Assembly: GCA_010093685.1 (NCBI GenBank)
Contig: MU006218.1
Coordinates: 1,800,933 to 1,864,932 of the forward strand
DNA from: Ophiobolus disseminans
Taxonomy: Eukaryota > Ascomycota > Dothideomycetes > Pleosporales > Phaeosphaeriaceae
Length of the DNA: 64,000 nt
Direction: 5' to 3'
The notes below the pieces were generated by a model. The model had not been told where the DNA came from. It saw only the letters and a list, made by a program, of their open reading frames with translations, and made no database searches. The first letter of the stretch is position 1, and every line of letters begins with the position of its first letter. This document shows, in pieces, positions 53,333 to 64,000 of the stretch. Both the position numbers and the translations under genes were made by a program.

Positions 53333-56300
53333 TCACCCCGCGCCAGCTGTACCAATTTGTGTTTGTTTCTGGTATGCCGGTGATCGGTAGCTGTGCCGGT
53401 GGGGTGAAGCAGTCCTGTGACTCTCTGCCGAGTCTTGTGGATTTCGCCCATACGGTGGGTTTGGTGTGCCCATATCGTGTTGAGGCGGAGAGTTGTGAGG
53501 ATTCGAGGGAGGCGGGGCGTGACCACCTGGTCCCACATGCCGGAGCGCTGTTTCGGTTGCATATGGCTGTTGGTTGCTGCCAGCTGGAGTGATCTGTGGT
53601 GCGTTTCGCTGGTCTTTCCTCGAAGCAGTACCACCTTGGTCCTTGGGTGATGCCGTTGGGGCTGAAAGTGGATTCTTACCTCTTTGCTCCCACTGCCGCA
53701 TAATCTCCTTAGCGGACATGTCTGAAGAGGTCTCGTCGTTGAGTAGTTCCATGATCTCAGGTGGTACCTAGCTGTGTCAGTGAAGATGCATGCGTGGATG
53801 ATGCTGATCACCTACCTCGGAAAACTCATCGTTGTTCTCGATCAGATCAAAAACTATCTTTACAGCACCCTGATCGACACTCTTCATCTCTCTTTCGTTA
53901 CTTTCTCGCAAAATGTTCGGTGCCATGACAGTGGCAATGTTCCAAGTGTCCATTTTGTTGCCGCTCTCCTCATCGACAGTGTGGAACGAGGACACCCAGT
54001 TCAGAAACCGGAATAGTACTTCCATCGTGTCGCGGTGCGCTTTGGGTAGCAATGCTAGCACCAAGTGGAGCACCTTCTTTCTCTTGTCCTCATCCTCAAT
54101 TTCTAATATTGTTAGCTAGTTTCGTGACTGTCCCTAGGAGAACATACCGTTGGCTACCATGAACAGGCGATAGAGTTTGAGAGTCAACACAGGGTCCGGC
54201 ATCAGACGGAGGAAGCGCTTGAGGAGGTTGGCAAGAATGACCGGGTTCTTCGAGTTGAGATCGACTTGGTCAACGCCTCTAGCATCGACTTCCTCTTCGA
54301 GCTCTCGTAGAGCTTTGAGGTTGCCGTTCTTTCGGAACACGCCTTCGATTGACATGTCCATGCTCCTCATTGCTGTGATGGCGTTTTCAAGCAGCGCAGG
54401 CACCTTCAAGGCACCGGGACCCACGCCTTCTGTGCAGTCGGCACCGTACTTTTCAACCAGGTACTCCAGGGACTGTCTGAACGTGGCCTTGTCTGACACT
54501 GGCTTTTCTACTCCTGTTGTGGTCTTCTTAGGCTTGTTCTTGGCTTTGCCAAACCCAATCTTCCCCCAGAAGTTGTTCTTCTTGGATTCGATGAGATCGA
54601 GCAAATCTCCCTGGTTGTACTGGTTGTCATCAAGAAGCAAACCGAGCTGAAGTACGGCAAGACCCTTGAGTTTGAAATACTCCAGTGGTGAGAGTTCGGA
54701 GAAGTAGGTCCGCGATCGTCCTTCGGTCATGTTCTGGAGCTCTTGGCCCCCTGAAAAATCGCGGCGATGGCCATTGTGTAGTCGCGGTTGGTCGCTTTGG
54801 CCAAGCAAGGCGCTCCCACCAGCCCGGAATGCGTTCGGTCGTTGCTCTTGTTGTTGCTTCAAGGCAGCTATGCGTGTAATGTCATCAAGAGTCAGAGAAT
54901 CGACAGCCAGTGTAACATTATCAGGATCGTTTTGCATGTCCCGTTCCTGGACGATTTGCATGCCACCTCGCATCTGAGCATCGCCTCCAGCCTGGATCCC
55001 ATCCGGTCCGTCAATGATTCTCGAGGCCCGAGCACGCTTCATTGTGTTCGACAGGTGCTTGTCCAGTCGTGTTGAGCGGAGACGCTTGATGTCGGACATG
55101 GATTGCTCGTAGGCCGAATTAGCGTTGCTTTGGCTGTCATTGGTGGAGACGCCTCCATAAGACTTGGAGCGCGAGTCGCCTCTTAGATGTGGAGGCTGGT
55201 GGTCAGGGCCGTTGTCGCCTAACCGGTGTCCTTGGGAGGAGTCGTAGCCTGTAAGATTGGGGTCATCTACATGTCATTAGTGGGACGGATATAATCTCGG
55301 TAGCGGTGCCAGAAATCTGAGCCGGGTGTCAAGAAAAGTAGTGAAAGGTTGTTGTCTGGAGAGATCGGGTGCAACTTACCAGAAGTGTGCGGTAGAGCAC
55401 CACTAGACCGCAGCGTCGCCATGAGGCGAGCATGGGCAACCTTTAGCAGATGCACATATTGCGTAAGTTTGGTTATTGGTTGGAAGCCGTTCTCCGCGTC
55501 TGGTTGTGCAGCTGCACAAGCGGGGCAAAATACCCTTTGCTTGGTTCTGCTCCAGTACGCGTTCCGCACATCGCTTCGTAGGTCAGCATTGCACCCTCGA
55601 CAGATCATGCAGCTGTAGTTGAAAGACATGTCGTTGAGGTGGAGGCACTTGTCCTCGACCTGAGTGTCACAGATGGGACACGCGTCTGCCCATCTTGGGA
55701 CCAGAAGGGCGGATTCAGCTACCTGATCTCTTTCTGCCTCCTCTTCCAAGCGTCCGTCGAGCGAATTGACCTGGGAGAGAAAGTTGGTTAGGCCGCTTGA
55801 CGACCGTGTTTCGCGTTCCAATTTTAGCGCGCCCTGCAGACAGATCCGGATCAAGAGCTTCAGATAGTGGGCCAACCCGGTAACTAGAGAGAGGAGTTCC
55901 TGGGTGACGCCAAGCCGCCGCACACCCGTACCTTGGGACTGCGTGAGAAGGGCAAAAAAGGCCACCACTTTCTTACAGAGCAACTTGGATTCGCGCGAGT
56001 ATGTGAGTCCTTTCGGTATCCTCGCGAGCAGTTGGGCATCCAGATCGTCGGCTGCAGTGAATAGGAGCTCTATGTGTACGATGAATTTTTTGGCAGCCAT
56101 GACCCCATCAACATAGGCGCCGTTACTGACGTGGAGCAGCATGTCGGATATGCACGTCGCAGACTTTTCCTCAAAAGCAGAGAGCGTCTTCCAGATCCAA
56201 TTGACCTTGGCTTCGATTTCCTCTTCCTGATGGCGCACCGTCTCGCGCACCTCGTTGGTCGCATCGGCGTCGCCATCGATGCTCGTCAAATGCTCAATGA

Positions 56301-57136
56301 CAGGTTGACCGGTCGAGTGCAGGCGCACGTTCCAGTATTTGTGGATCATGTAGCACTCTGGATGCCAGTGCTGGTTCTGCCCATTGCGGAAGATCTCGAC
56401 GAACTGTTTCAGGATTGACGTCTGGCAGCCGTTGCACCGTTGCGCAAACTTGGTCGAGTAGTGGTAGTGGCAGTAAACGCTGCCCTCGTGCTCGTAGTAG
56501 CTGTCTGATGCGCCGAACACGGTCGGGCATACGGAGCAGGTAAAATGCTCAATGTGGTACTTGCGGTCTAGCGCAGTGATGTACGAGCCACGGAGGGCCT
56601 GGCCGCACTCAAAACACAGCAAGTCCAGTCGCCGAAAATAGTCCGTTTCGCACAGCGGGTACTGCCCTGGTGGCTTTTCGGGGACGGGAAAGAATTTGGA
56701 TGCGACGATCTTGCCGCAATCCTGGGAGGTGTTAGCATGCATGCGCTGGTAGAGTTGAGGTGCTGCACGGCAGGCGGTTGCTAGCGAGTCAATTCATAGT
56801 CGCACGGAAGAGTCAACTTACGTGACAGGTGAAACACTCCAGATGGTATGTATCACCCAATGCGCGCACGAATTGACCAGTCAGGCCTTCCCCACACTTT
56901 CCGCATATCTTGCCGCTGCGCTTTGGCTTTGGCGCAGCAGAGTGCATGTCGGGGTCGGTAGAGGTTCTCGGGGGCGCATCGGGGCGGTTCTGTATGGCGA
57001 GGCTGTTTGAAGAGGACTGGGCGTCTTGCTCGTCGGTGCGGCGCCTCGAGAGGCCATTGCTGCGCGGGTCGTAGGCGTATTGCTGCGGGGCACCCTGGCC
57101 GTCCATGTACGGCGGTCCCTCTGCGGGTGCGCTCAT
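53333..57136 (-). CDS. LIM-domain RhoGAP (Lrg1-like)
   Basis: Exons 56822-57136, 55380-56721, 54148-55266, 53816-54102 and 53333-53767 give 1165 residues. After a disordered N-terminus come three LIM units from about residue 80: CGKCGEGLTG...CHDCGK, CFECGQALRGSY...HFTCSVC, and CNGCQTSILKQF; a fourth Cys-rich unit lies near residue 460 (CPICDTQVEDKC...CPAC). The RhoGAP domain spans about residues 720-930 with the arginine finger in GVFRKNGN and the conserved KNPVILANLLKRFLR and WNIATVMAPNIL. The last 140 residues are Pro/Gln-rich. Lrg1-type proteins inactivate Rho1 GTPase and control cell-wall glucan synthesis and hyphal growth; this role is inferred from architecture. Confidence 0.92.
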
Positions 57137-58340
57137 GTCCAACTACGCCAGTCCCGAGGGTGTAAAGGAGCGTGGTGGTTCCGTGCCGTAACCGAGGGCC
57201 AAAAAGAGCGTGCAGCAATCAGCGACCAGCGACCGTCAAAAAGTCGGGGTGTGCGTGCAGAGCAGGGGGGCAATTGCGCGTCGTCGTCCAGGAAACGTGG
57301 GGTGTTGAGGGTAGCACGTGGCGACTGGGCGAATGTTCGGCTGGGGTGTCGAGGATGGTGGGTAGCTTCGAGGTCGGCGGTGAGGGACGGATTGCGACGG
57401 CGGGCGACCACGGCGGCGGCGGGATTATGTACAGGCGGTGCAAAAGCGACTCGGGGGGCATGCGTGCGTGGCGACGGGACGCGGGTTCAAGCCTCGTGCG
57501 GTGACGGCTGCCAGCGAACTACGAGGGGCGCCGAATTGGGGGCTCTGGGACCCTGAACGGCGGCTGAAACACCGCCAGGGCAGCCGGCGAGGGTGATGGA
57601 CGGGCGGACAGCGTGCAGCACGGCAGCAGCAGGTCGGGAGCGGTGGTGAGCAGCGGTAGGCGTCTTTGCAGAGTGTCGTGTTGTTGCAGGCGAAGTGGCT
57701 GTGGTGCATCTGGTGAAAGAACGCCTAAACCGCTTCGGCTCGAGACTTGAAATTGGGCCTTGCACCTCGCGCCGATCCATATTCGACCACGCCGTCAGCA
57801 CCACCATGGCGACTGAGCTTATTTTAGCGACGAGACACCGCTCGCAGGCCTGATGCGCCGTCTCCAGTGCTGAATTTGGCAGCTTTGCCGTCGCATTGGG
57901 GTGGAGAGACGCGTTTACACTGAAGATGGCTACATATTACCGCCTGCAACTACATGGCCACACGCAGCCTCGCGCACACAAAATAGGCCAGCATGCATGG
58001 CACGTCATACCCCATCGGGCGGGCTGTCGTCGACGTGCAGGCGTCCCATGTCTTTGCTCGCCCTGGGGTAGGCACGAAGCCAGCGGGGCAGCCTGCAATA
58101 TGTCCGAGCGCGCCATCTTGGCGTGGATTTCATCTGCTCTACAATCTAGGATGAGTGGAGGGACTCCCACAGCGACACCGTCCCACCGAACTGCACTCAC
58201 CTCACACTCGCTCCTGCCCGACCACCCCATCGCGCGACAATCCCCAAAGCACAAAGACGCCGCATCCGTAACAAAGGCTGCTCACATGCTCACAGCTGCA
58301 CTTACACCGCCCACCACTCACTATACACCCCGTCACCACC
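57137..58340. other. divergent intergenic region, GC-rich
   Basis: 1.2 kb between the RhoGAP and Rpb4 starts, both of which diverge from it. It is GC-rich with G-runs on the plus strand at about 57240-57660. Long open frames here are by-products of base composition. Confidence 0.5.
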
Positions 58341-58962
58341 ATGGACGGCGAACAGCAGCAAGAGAGGGTCATTCCGCAGCCGCAGGTCTTCAAGGCGCCG
58401 CGCCTTGTCTCGCGTCCAAAGCCGCCGACGGAGCAAGAGGAGGAGATGGGCAACGAGATCAAGCTGGGCGACTTTGAGGACGTCCATGCCCTGTCCGTGT
58501 CGGAGGCGCGCGCCGTCGTCACTGCCGTCCACGAGGCGCGCAAGAAGAAGGACACAAAGTCCAACCCGCTCGGCGACCGCATCTACAACGACAACCAGAC
58601 CATCACCCACTTCCTCGACTACCTCGAGAACTTCTCGCGCTACAAGCAGGAAGAGAGCCTGCACTCCATCGGCACCCTCTTCGACACGCACCCCGAGATC
58701 ACTGTCGTCGAGCGCGCGCTGCTAGGTACATGAGGGGATGCACAAGACGGCGACGCAGAGCTGACAGTGCCAGGCACACTCACACCGGATTCCGCCGACG
58801 AAGCCACCACGCTCATACCCTCCCTGGCCGGCAAGCTCGACAACGAGACGCTGCAGCCCATACTGGACGAGTTGACAAAGATGCGTATGTGTGAAAAGGT
58901 CGCCGAGAGCGAGCAGGAGTGAACGGCAGCTGACTTCTCGGACAGAGGATCGGCTTCGATGA
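58341..58962 (+). CDS. RPB4: RNA polymerase II subunit Rpb4
   Basis: Exons 58341-58725, 58774-58884 and 58946-58962 give 170 residues. After 45 variable residues the sequence matches the family: LGDFEDVHALSVSEARAVV, then ITHFLDYLENFSRYKQEE and, across the first intron, ALLGTLTPDSADEATTLIPSLAGKL ending in a short LDELTKMQ helix. Rpb4 pairs with Rpb7 to form the stalk of RNA polymerase II and binds exported mRNA. The start at 58341 has a CACCATGG context. The final exon is only 17 nt and its acceptor is my best guess. Confidence 0.88.
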
Positions 58963-59734
58963 ACCTTACAGGATAGAGATACCACGGCCAACGCTACGAG
59001 TTGGCCCCACACGATACCCACATTGCCCGCGACATGCACCGCCGAAACCTCCCCACGGCTATCGCAACACTCGCACACTGACATTTGCTCGAAGCCGAGC
59101 AGACACGATCGCAGCCTTGGTAAGGAGGCTACAGTGGGCGACAAGTACCACGAGAGACTCATGGCAAGTTGGAGGATGCTAGGACTTCCGCTTTTGCACT
59201 TGGTCTATGGGAAGGGAGTAGTTTCAATGGAACTCCCGCCACCACACACCACAGCTCTTATATTACCCGTCTCGTTCTTGGTCAAGGTGATGGATCTGGT
59301 TTGTTTGCAGCTTACCGGCACAGATGCACTACGCTTGAGGCGTTTTTGGTGAGACGGATTGTGCGAATTGCCCTTCGCGAAACCGAGCTCAACCATGGAG
59401 GTAATGTTCACCGACTTCGGGGAGTGGTTTGGGCGGAGGTCTGAGACAAATCAGCTCAGTCTCATATGATTCTCGTGATTGAGCAACCGCTGTGATTGCG
59501 CGTCGTCACCAGCAACCGTTTTCCCCTTCGTCAATGTTTGTTTCACTTAATGATTCACAGTTTACCCACTCTGTCTTAAACTCAGACCTCCCACCAGCCT
59601 TTCCTTCAAAACTCGCGCCCACCAACCGCCAACAACTTACTCTCTTACCAAATTCAACTTTGTTCCTTTCTCCACAACTCAATCCCATCAACTTCAACCA
59701 CAAACCCCCACACCAACAGTCAACCCAACACAAA
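58963..59734. other. intergenic, no gene supported
   Basis: 0.77 kb between Rpb4 and the next plus-strand gene. An open frame runs through the right end but only becomes protein-like after 59735. Confidence 0.5.
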
Positions 59735-60301
59735 ATGCCAGGCTTCACCTCCTTCCTCCTCGGCCACCCCCCTTTCAAATCCCTCAAGCCCGACTCCCCC
59801 CCTCCCTCCAACTCCGACTCCGAACCCGAACCCGTCCGCGCCGCCATGCGCCGCGCCGAAAAGATCAACGCAAGAAAAGTCACGACACTCCATGGCACCG
59901 TCCTAACTCGTCCGGCCGTCGAGCGCAGCCACGTCGCTATGCTGAACTTACAAGCCGAGCTCAACGACCAAATCGAACGCTTCCATAACGCAGGCCTGGC
60001 CACTAGGAAGGAGCGCAAAGACCTGCTAAAAGAGTTTGAGGAATGGAATAATATCATTCTGCGCACGGGCGGCGAGGTATTGCGGAAGTTGGATGTTTCG
60101 ACTGGCCCGGTGGAGGATTTGGAGGAGGGCTTGAGGGTTTTAGGGAGGCTTGTGGGGGAGCATCATGATGGGAAGATGGGCTTGGAAGACGCGGAGAAGG
60201 TTTTTAAAGTAATAAGGAATGCGGTGGGGAAGCCGTTGGGCGAGATGTGTGGGGTTTTTGGGCGGGCGCTTGGGGATAAGGGGGCTTGGGAAAGGGGGTA
60301 G
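59735..60301 (+). CDS. helical protein with Pro/Ser N-terminus, unknown
   Basis: A single exon from ATG 59735 encodes 188 residues. A short hydrophobic start (FTSFLLGHPPF) leads into a Ser/Pro/Glu-rich linker, then alternating charged helices (AELNDQIERFHNAGLATRKE and DLLKEFEEWNNIILRTGGEV). I do not recognise the family. The open frame extends 81 codons upstream without coding character, so the later ATG with context AAAATGCC is preferred. Confidence 0.55.
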   Translation: MPGFTSFLLGHPPFKSLKPDSPPPSNSDSEPEPVRAAMRRAEKINARKVTTLHGTVLTRPAVERSHVAMLNLQAELNDQIERFHNAGLATRKERKDLLKEFEEWNNIILRTGGEVLRKLDVSTGPVEDLEEGLRVLGRLVGEHHDGKMGLEDAEKVFKVIRNAVGKPLGEMCGVFGRALGDKGAWERG

Positions 60302-60857
60302 CGGGGATGGGATGGATGGGGATTGAGGGAGGGCCTGGGAGGAAGGATATCTAAATGTTGGGTGTAATAGGCGGTGCTGATTGGATATAGTTGTAATTCT
60401 GGAGTTGGAATGTTATAATGACTTGACGGCATTTTGTCTCTTGGGCTTGATTGGGGGTGAGGTCTTGGTGATAGGGCCATGTGATTTGCTAGCGCGCCTA
60501 CCTGCATGTCTGATGAGCTCTTTCCTTCGCGCGCGTGCGGTTTCTCTCCGTTTCACGACTTTCCTGCAGCACTGAATACACCAGCTTTCACTCCTAACAT
60601 CATAGAAACTTTCTCAAGTACCCGATTCACCCGAAACACCTCGCTATGGGCCCTGATCGCAGTACTCACCCTACAGCCTTTGTCGAGAGCACTGATGCGT
60701 CATCACAGTACGTTCACTGCATGGTACACAGCGCTGTTTCCTTGAAGAGTGTTTTTTCCGCTGCTTCCAGTCCTTCCAATCAACTCATCATCCACCAATC
60801 GCCGCGGCCACACCTGACACCAAACCACAACTGACAGTGCATCCGTTCAAACACAAT
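60302..60857. other. intergenic, no gene supported
   Basis: 556 bases between the helical protein and the first F-box-like remnant. Nothing recognised. Confidence 0.5.
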
Positions 60858-61360
60858 ATGTCACCTCAGACATCCTTCGTCACTCTTCCGCCCGAGCTTC
60901 GCATCAAGGTCTGCTCTCACCTCCTCCCCAACAAGGTCTATCCGTCTGAATATACTGGACTCCGTCAGACATGCCGTCAGATCCGGGAAGAGTTCGATCA
61001 CGAGGCCGTTCGCCATCTTCCATCCGTGTACGCCCAAACCGCGACATGCTTCGCACTATTTAGCATAACGTTGGGCCCCTTACCCGTCTTAATGGTCGGT
61101 ATTACACTGTGGAGATATGTATCAGCGCCCTGCATACATGGTCTACTCCACTCATACCTTTCGCCCAGATTCACGACAAATGGCTCGGGGTCCGTAAGTT
61201 TGTGATTACGCACGGAATTGGTCATATGACAAATCAGCCTGTGCTTGACAGAGTAGTAATGGAGATGCAACGTCACCTCGCATGTATCGCAGGCAAGAAC
61301 TTTTACAGTCCCTCCAGTCACAGCGAGCTCGAATTCATTGTGATGCGTTGGCCAGCTTAG
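60858..61360 (+). pseudogene. F-box-like paralogue, frameshifted
   Basis: From ATG 60858 the frame begins with LPPELRIKVCSHLLP and YTGLRQTCRQIREEFDHEA, matching the start of the intact-looking half of the gene at 61999. The frame then degenerates and stops at 61205. A second frame (about 61060-61360) resumes paralogue-like sequence, including HDKWLGVRKFVITHG, which aligns with WHYTWIKTLAMSFDMG of the neighbour. A frameshift between about 61020 and 61060 best explains this. F-box-like LPPELRxxI proteins recruit substrates to SCF ubiquitin ligases, but this copy is probably dead. Confidence 0.6.
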
Positions 61361-61998
61361 TCGCCTCACGTCTTGCTGCCGAGGCCGGTGCTGCTACCAA
61401 CCTTGTGGGCGAAAGTTTTCCAATCGGTGCTCAACCACTCGTGGCATTTCGATCGACTCTGGGATCGAAGTCTCCAATTTGATACCAACGGTCCATTCGT
61501 CGGCATCACGTGGCGAAGACGGAGTAGAAAATAGGCGGATCGGCTGTGTCTGTTGGCATTTGTAGGGCTGGTCGTGCTTCTTTGGCCATTGCTGCAATTT
61601 TGCAGTATATTTTTCGTGGTCGGCATTGCATGTGGGTATGTGGGATGGATGATGGTCTGCGAGAAGTGGGAGCAGATCAAATATTTTCCCTCTTGAACGC
61701 TGACAGAATAGTAAAGGTCGCCTCTAAATTTGGAGATAGACACACCAGAAGACATGTTCGAGAAACTTACAGGTTACAAAGAAAAAATGATTGAAAGACG
61801 CACAACGCACTTGCACTGAGTGAAAGCTTCAGATGTCCCGATCCTCGCGAGTAGTGAACCAACAGTGGCTGATGTTGTTAGTATTCTGGGTTCCAGACGC
61901 CACGACATTGAGTTTGCACAACGCAAACTTCTCAGTATAAAATACTTTCCTGAACATATTCTTACTGACAACAACAAATAGTCAACACATCAACCAAC
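61361..61998. other. intergenic, no gene supported
   Basis: 638 bases between the tandem F-box-like copies. No feature recognised. Confidence 0.5.
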
Positions 61999-63033
61999 AT
62001 GGCGACTCGTTCCCATGAATCATGCCCGTGGCTGGACCCGAAACCCTACCAGGTGCAGCGCCAACAGCCCAAAGGATACCGTCCTCACGCTCAAGCGCTT
62101 GCCGCTTCAGCCTCAACAACGGCATCTCTCGTCGGCTTACCGGCAGAACTCCGGGTCGAGATCTATAAATACCTCTTACCTGGCCCTGGCCAATGTTCCT
62201 CCAGCTACACTGGCCTTCGCAACTCTTGTCGCCTTATTCGCGACGAGTATGACCATGAAGCGGAAAATGACATACCTCACATCTATGACAATCTGCCGCT
62301 TCGCATATCCCGGTGCTGGTACATCCGCCCTAAGTCTAAGTCTCCAAAGAACATGACCAATATCGCTACTGTCAAGCTGGACACGGGTTCTTTCGTTGTC
62401 ACTCGTATGGCGCGATTCCCTAAGAAAGTAATTCCATGGCATTACACATGGATCAAAACGCTTGCCATGTCCTTCGACATGGGTTCTCCACCGAGCACTT
62501 ATGAGCATGTTACCGACATGGAGGATGTGTTCTGAAAGCGAAACTTGGATTTGACTGGCTGGCCCATACAGTACGGTTGCAATCCGGACCCTGGTAGACA
62601 CCTGATTCACTCTGCTGTCCGCATGGCTTTCGAGCGCATGGACCGAATGATCAAGGATCGCACAGGCACTACCATCAATCGACGCACCTGGTCGAAGGGC
62701 GAGCGCCGCCCTGTCAAGTGTGAGATCGACAGGTTCGTCATGCGCTGGACCAATTTCGCGCGAACAAAGGCTGACGAACGTGTTAATGGTCGGACTGATA
62801 TTGGGTCAGATCGCGAGAAGATACTCAATGATCTTCCTGTCATTCGAGCTCCTACAGCTGGGCTGCCGTCAAATCATGATCGTCTTTGGGACGTCATGTT
62901 TGATTTCGACGACAGAGGTTGTTTTGTCCAAGCCACCTGGCGGCGACATACCCCCCTTGACGCTCAGCGCGAGGCAGAGGATGACTTCATGCCACTCCCC
63001 AAGTGGCTGGAGTTACCTCCTCGCTCCGACTGA
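61999..63033 (+). pseudogene. F-box-like gene with in-frame TGA
   Basis: One register runs from ATG 61999 to a stop ending at 63033 (344 codons) and is broken only by TGA at 62533-62535. The first part has LPAELRVEIYKYLLPG and YTGLRNSCRLIRDEYDHEA, the F-box-like start shared with the copy at 60858. After the TGA the same frame continues with ordinary protein sequence (IHSAVRMAFERMDRMI, DVMFDFDDRGCFVQATW, PLPKWLELPPRSD). A single CGA-to-TGA change would explain it; translational readthrough is an alternative. No good intron removes the stop without deleting conserved residues. Confidence 0.6.
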
Positions 63034-63688
63034 TCGCATCTAGGTGGTTGCGTCGGTTGTGGTGTTGTCAATTCGCAATGATTCCTACGGCGCTATCGGC
63101 ATAGAGGGGGTCCTTTCGTATGTAAACAGTATTATACATGTTTTGATAGAATATTACTTGTCTTATTCTGCTCAAAGCTTCTTAACAATACTCTCATCTC
63201 ACAATGCTTCAATCTTCCTCATCGATACTTCATTCTCGTGTTGCTTCAACTTCATCATCACTTTTGTGTATGTCTCAAACTTCGCGATGCACAAAAGATT
63301 GTACTCTTTCAACACAACTGCGCTTGATCTACAAACACTTACTTTTCTATCATCTAGAAACTACAACGTTCCCACAAAGACTTTTCAATCGCTACCACTA
63401 CCATGCACGTCTCCAAACACAGAAAAAAGACACCAAAACATCATCGCCAGAATGTGTACCAAACCACACAATGTACATTGTCCACAAACATCACCTACTA
63501 CACAACACCACCACCTCCCTATCAAAACGACTCCCAGTTTCACTCCCAAGCACACCAGAATCCTTCCATCAACACTACCCAGCACGCCCATTCACCCGCT
63601 CGCAATGCCAATTTCCCAAATCACAGCATTCAGCACTCCCCCAACACTCCCCCACACCCCCTACACCCAACAACCCCCATCCCTGACC
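63034..63688. other. intergenic, C-rich upstream region
   Basis: 655 bases before the last gene. The right part (about 63440-63690) is rich in C and A on the plus strand and nearly free of G, as in several promoters of this window. Confidence 0.5.
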
Positions 63689-64000
63689 ATGCTGCTCCCC
63701 TCCCGCCACCAAAAATCCCACATCTTCGGCATCCCCCTCACACACACCCGCGCCACATCCCTCCTCAGCACTACATCCACCCTCCTCTCCCTCCTCACCA
63801 CACACCTCTCGTCCATCCGCGCCATCGGGCTGCACGATTCCAGCTCCACATCCCATCTCCGGGCTATCCAAGACCAACAGTCTCGCATCCAGACACTTCT
63901 AGAGCGCTTCGTAGACGAGACGAAGCCCTCATGCGTGAGCTGGGTCCACGAGATATCCGACCTCCACCTCAGCGCCCTCGCAAAACTCCGCTGTGCCAAT
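63689..64000 (+). CDS. unknown protein, N-terminal part only
   Basis: An open frame starts at ATG 63689 and runs off the right edge after 104 codons without a stop. It is Ser/Thr/Leu-rich at first (THTRATSLLSTTSTLLSLL), then helical with DQQSRIQTLLERFVDETK and SWVHEISDLHLSALAKL. No signal peptide and no recognised domain. Codon usage is strongly C-ending, as in the expressed genes nearby, which supports it being real. Confidence 0.5.
   Translation, partial: MLLPSRHQKSHIFGIPLTHTRATSLLSTTSTLLSLLTTHLSSIRAIGLHDSSSTSHLRAIQDQQSRIQTLLERFVDETKPSCVSWVHEISDLHLSALAKLRCAN

Noticed and set aside
57026..57556. 176-codon plus-strand frame
   Set aside because: Antisense to the first RhoGAP exon and then GC-rich promoter; no domain.
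1..64000. CRISPR array, tRNA or rRNA genes
   Set aside because: No spaced direct repeats, cloverleaf A/B boxes or rRNA-like sequence were noticed by eye; a tRNAscan run would settle the tRNA question.

Overview
The window is nuclear DNA of a filamentous ascomycete (Pezizomycotina). The evidence is dense single genes on both strands, mostly short introns of about 40 to 80 bases with GTRNGT donors and CTNAC-like branch sites, and lineage-typical families: Zn2Cys6 regulator, SAT4/PTH11-type rhodopsin-like protein, FSH1 hydrolase, KNH/Kre9-like wall protein, LaeA-like methyltransferase, HET and HeLo domains. A Dothideomycete-like origin is my guess, not shown by the sequence. No rRNA, tRNA or CRISPR was seen. 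Exon coordinates are my own splice reconstructions; each multi-exon model given closes in frame from start to stop.

0-13 kb: a KNH-like wall protein cut by the left edge, an acidic/basic-tailed unknown, a SET+MYND (SMYD-like) protein, an FAD amine oxidase, an MFS exporter and a Zn2Cys6 regulator. The last two are divergent over a 395-bp promoter holding a perfect palindrome; oxidase, exporter and regulator look like a small regulated unit.

13-28 kb: low-specificity threonine aldolase, class I glutamine amidotransferase, a DHA1-type MFS transporter, then a decayed or hard-to-read stretch (a small secreted protein, a MYND protein with two in-frame stops), a 13-exon APC amino-acid permease with a 21-nt microexon, a WD40-like protein and an FSH1 serine hydrolase.

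28-32 kb: a HeLo-domain gene and a HET-domain gene face each other across an 874-bp element with 17-bp perfect inverted ends rich in CAGTCAGT. Both reading frames end inside the element.

32-37 kb: the most striking gene, a predicted 1600-residue fusion of an indoleamine-dioxygenase/PrnB-like heme domain, a P450-reductase-type FAD/NADPH module, cytochrome b5 and a long disordered tail.

38-50 kb: a single-pass membrane protein, a duplicated cysteine-rich secreted protein, then a run of metabolic genes: LaeA-like methyltransferase divergent from an FAD monooxygenase, a zinc alcohol dehydrogenase, a seven-helix rhodopsin-like protein and a trans-aconitate-methyltransferase-like enzyme.

50-64 kb: an RBR-type E3 ligase, a LIM-RhoGAP of the Lrg1 type, RNA polymerase II subunit Rpb4, an unknown helical protein, two degraded F-box-like paralogues and the start of an unknown gene cut by the right edge.
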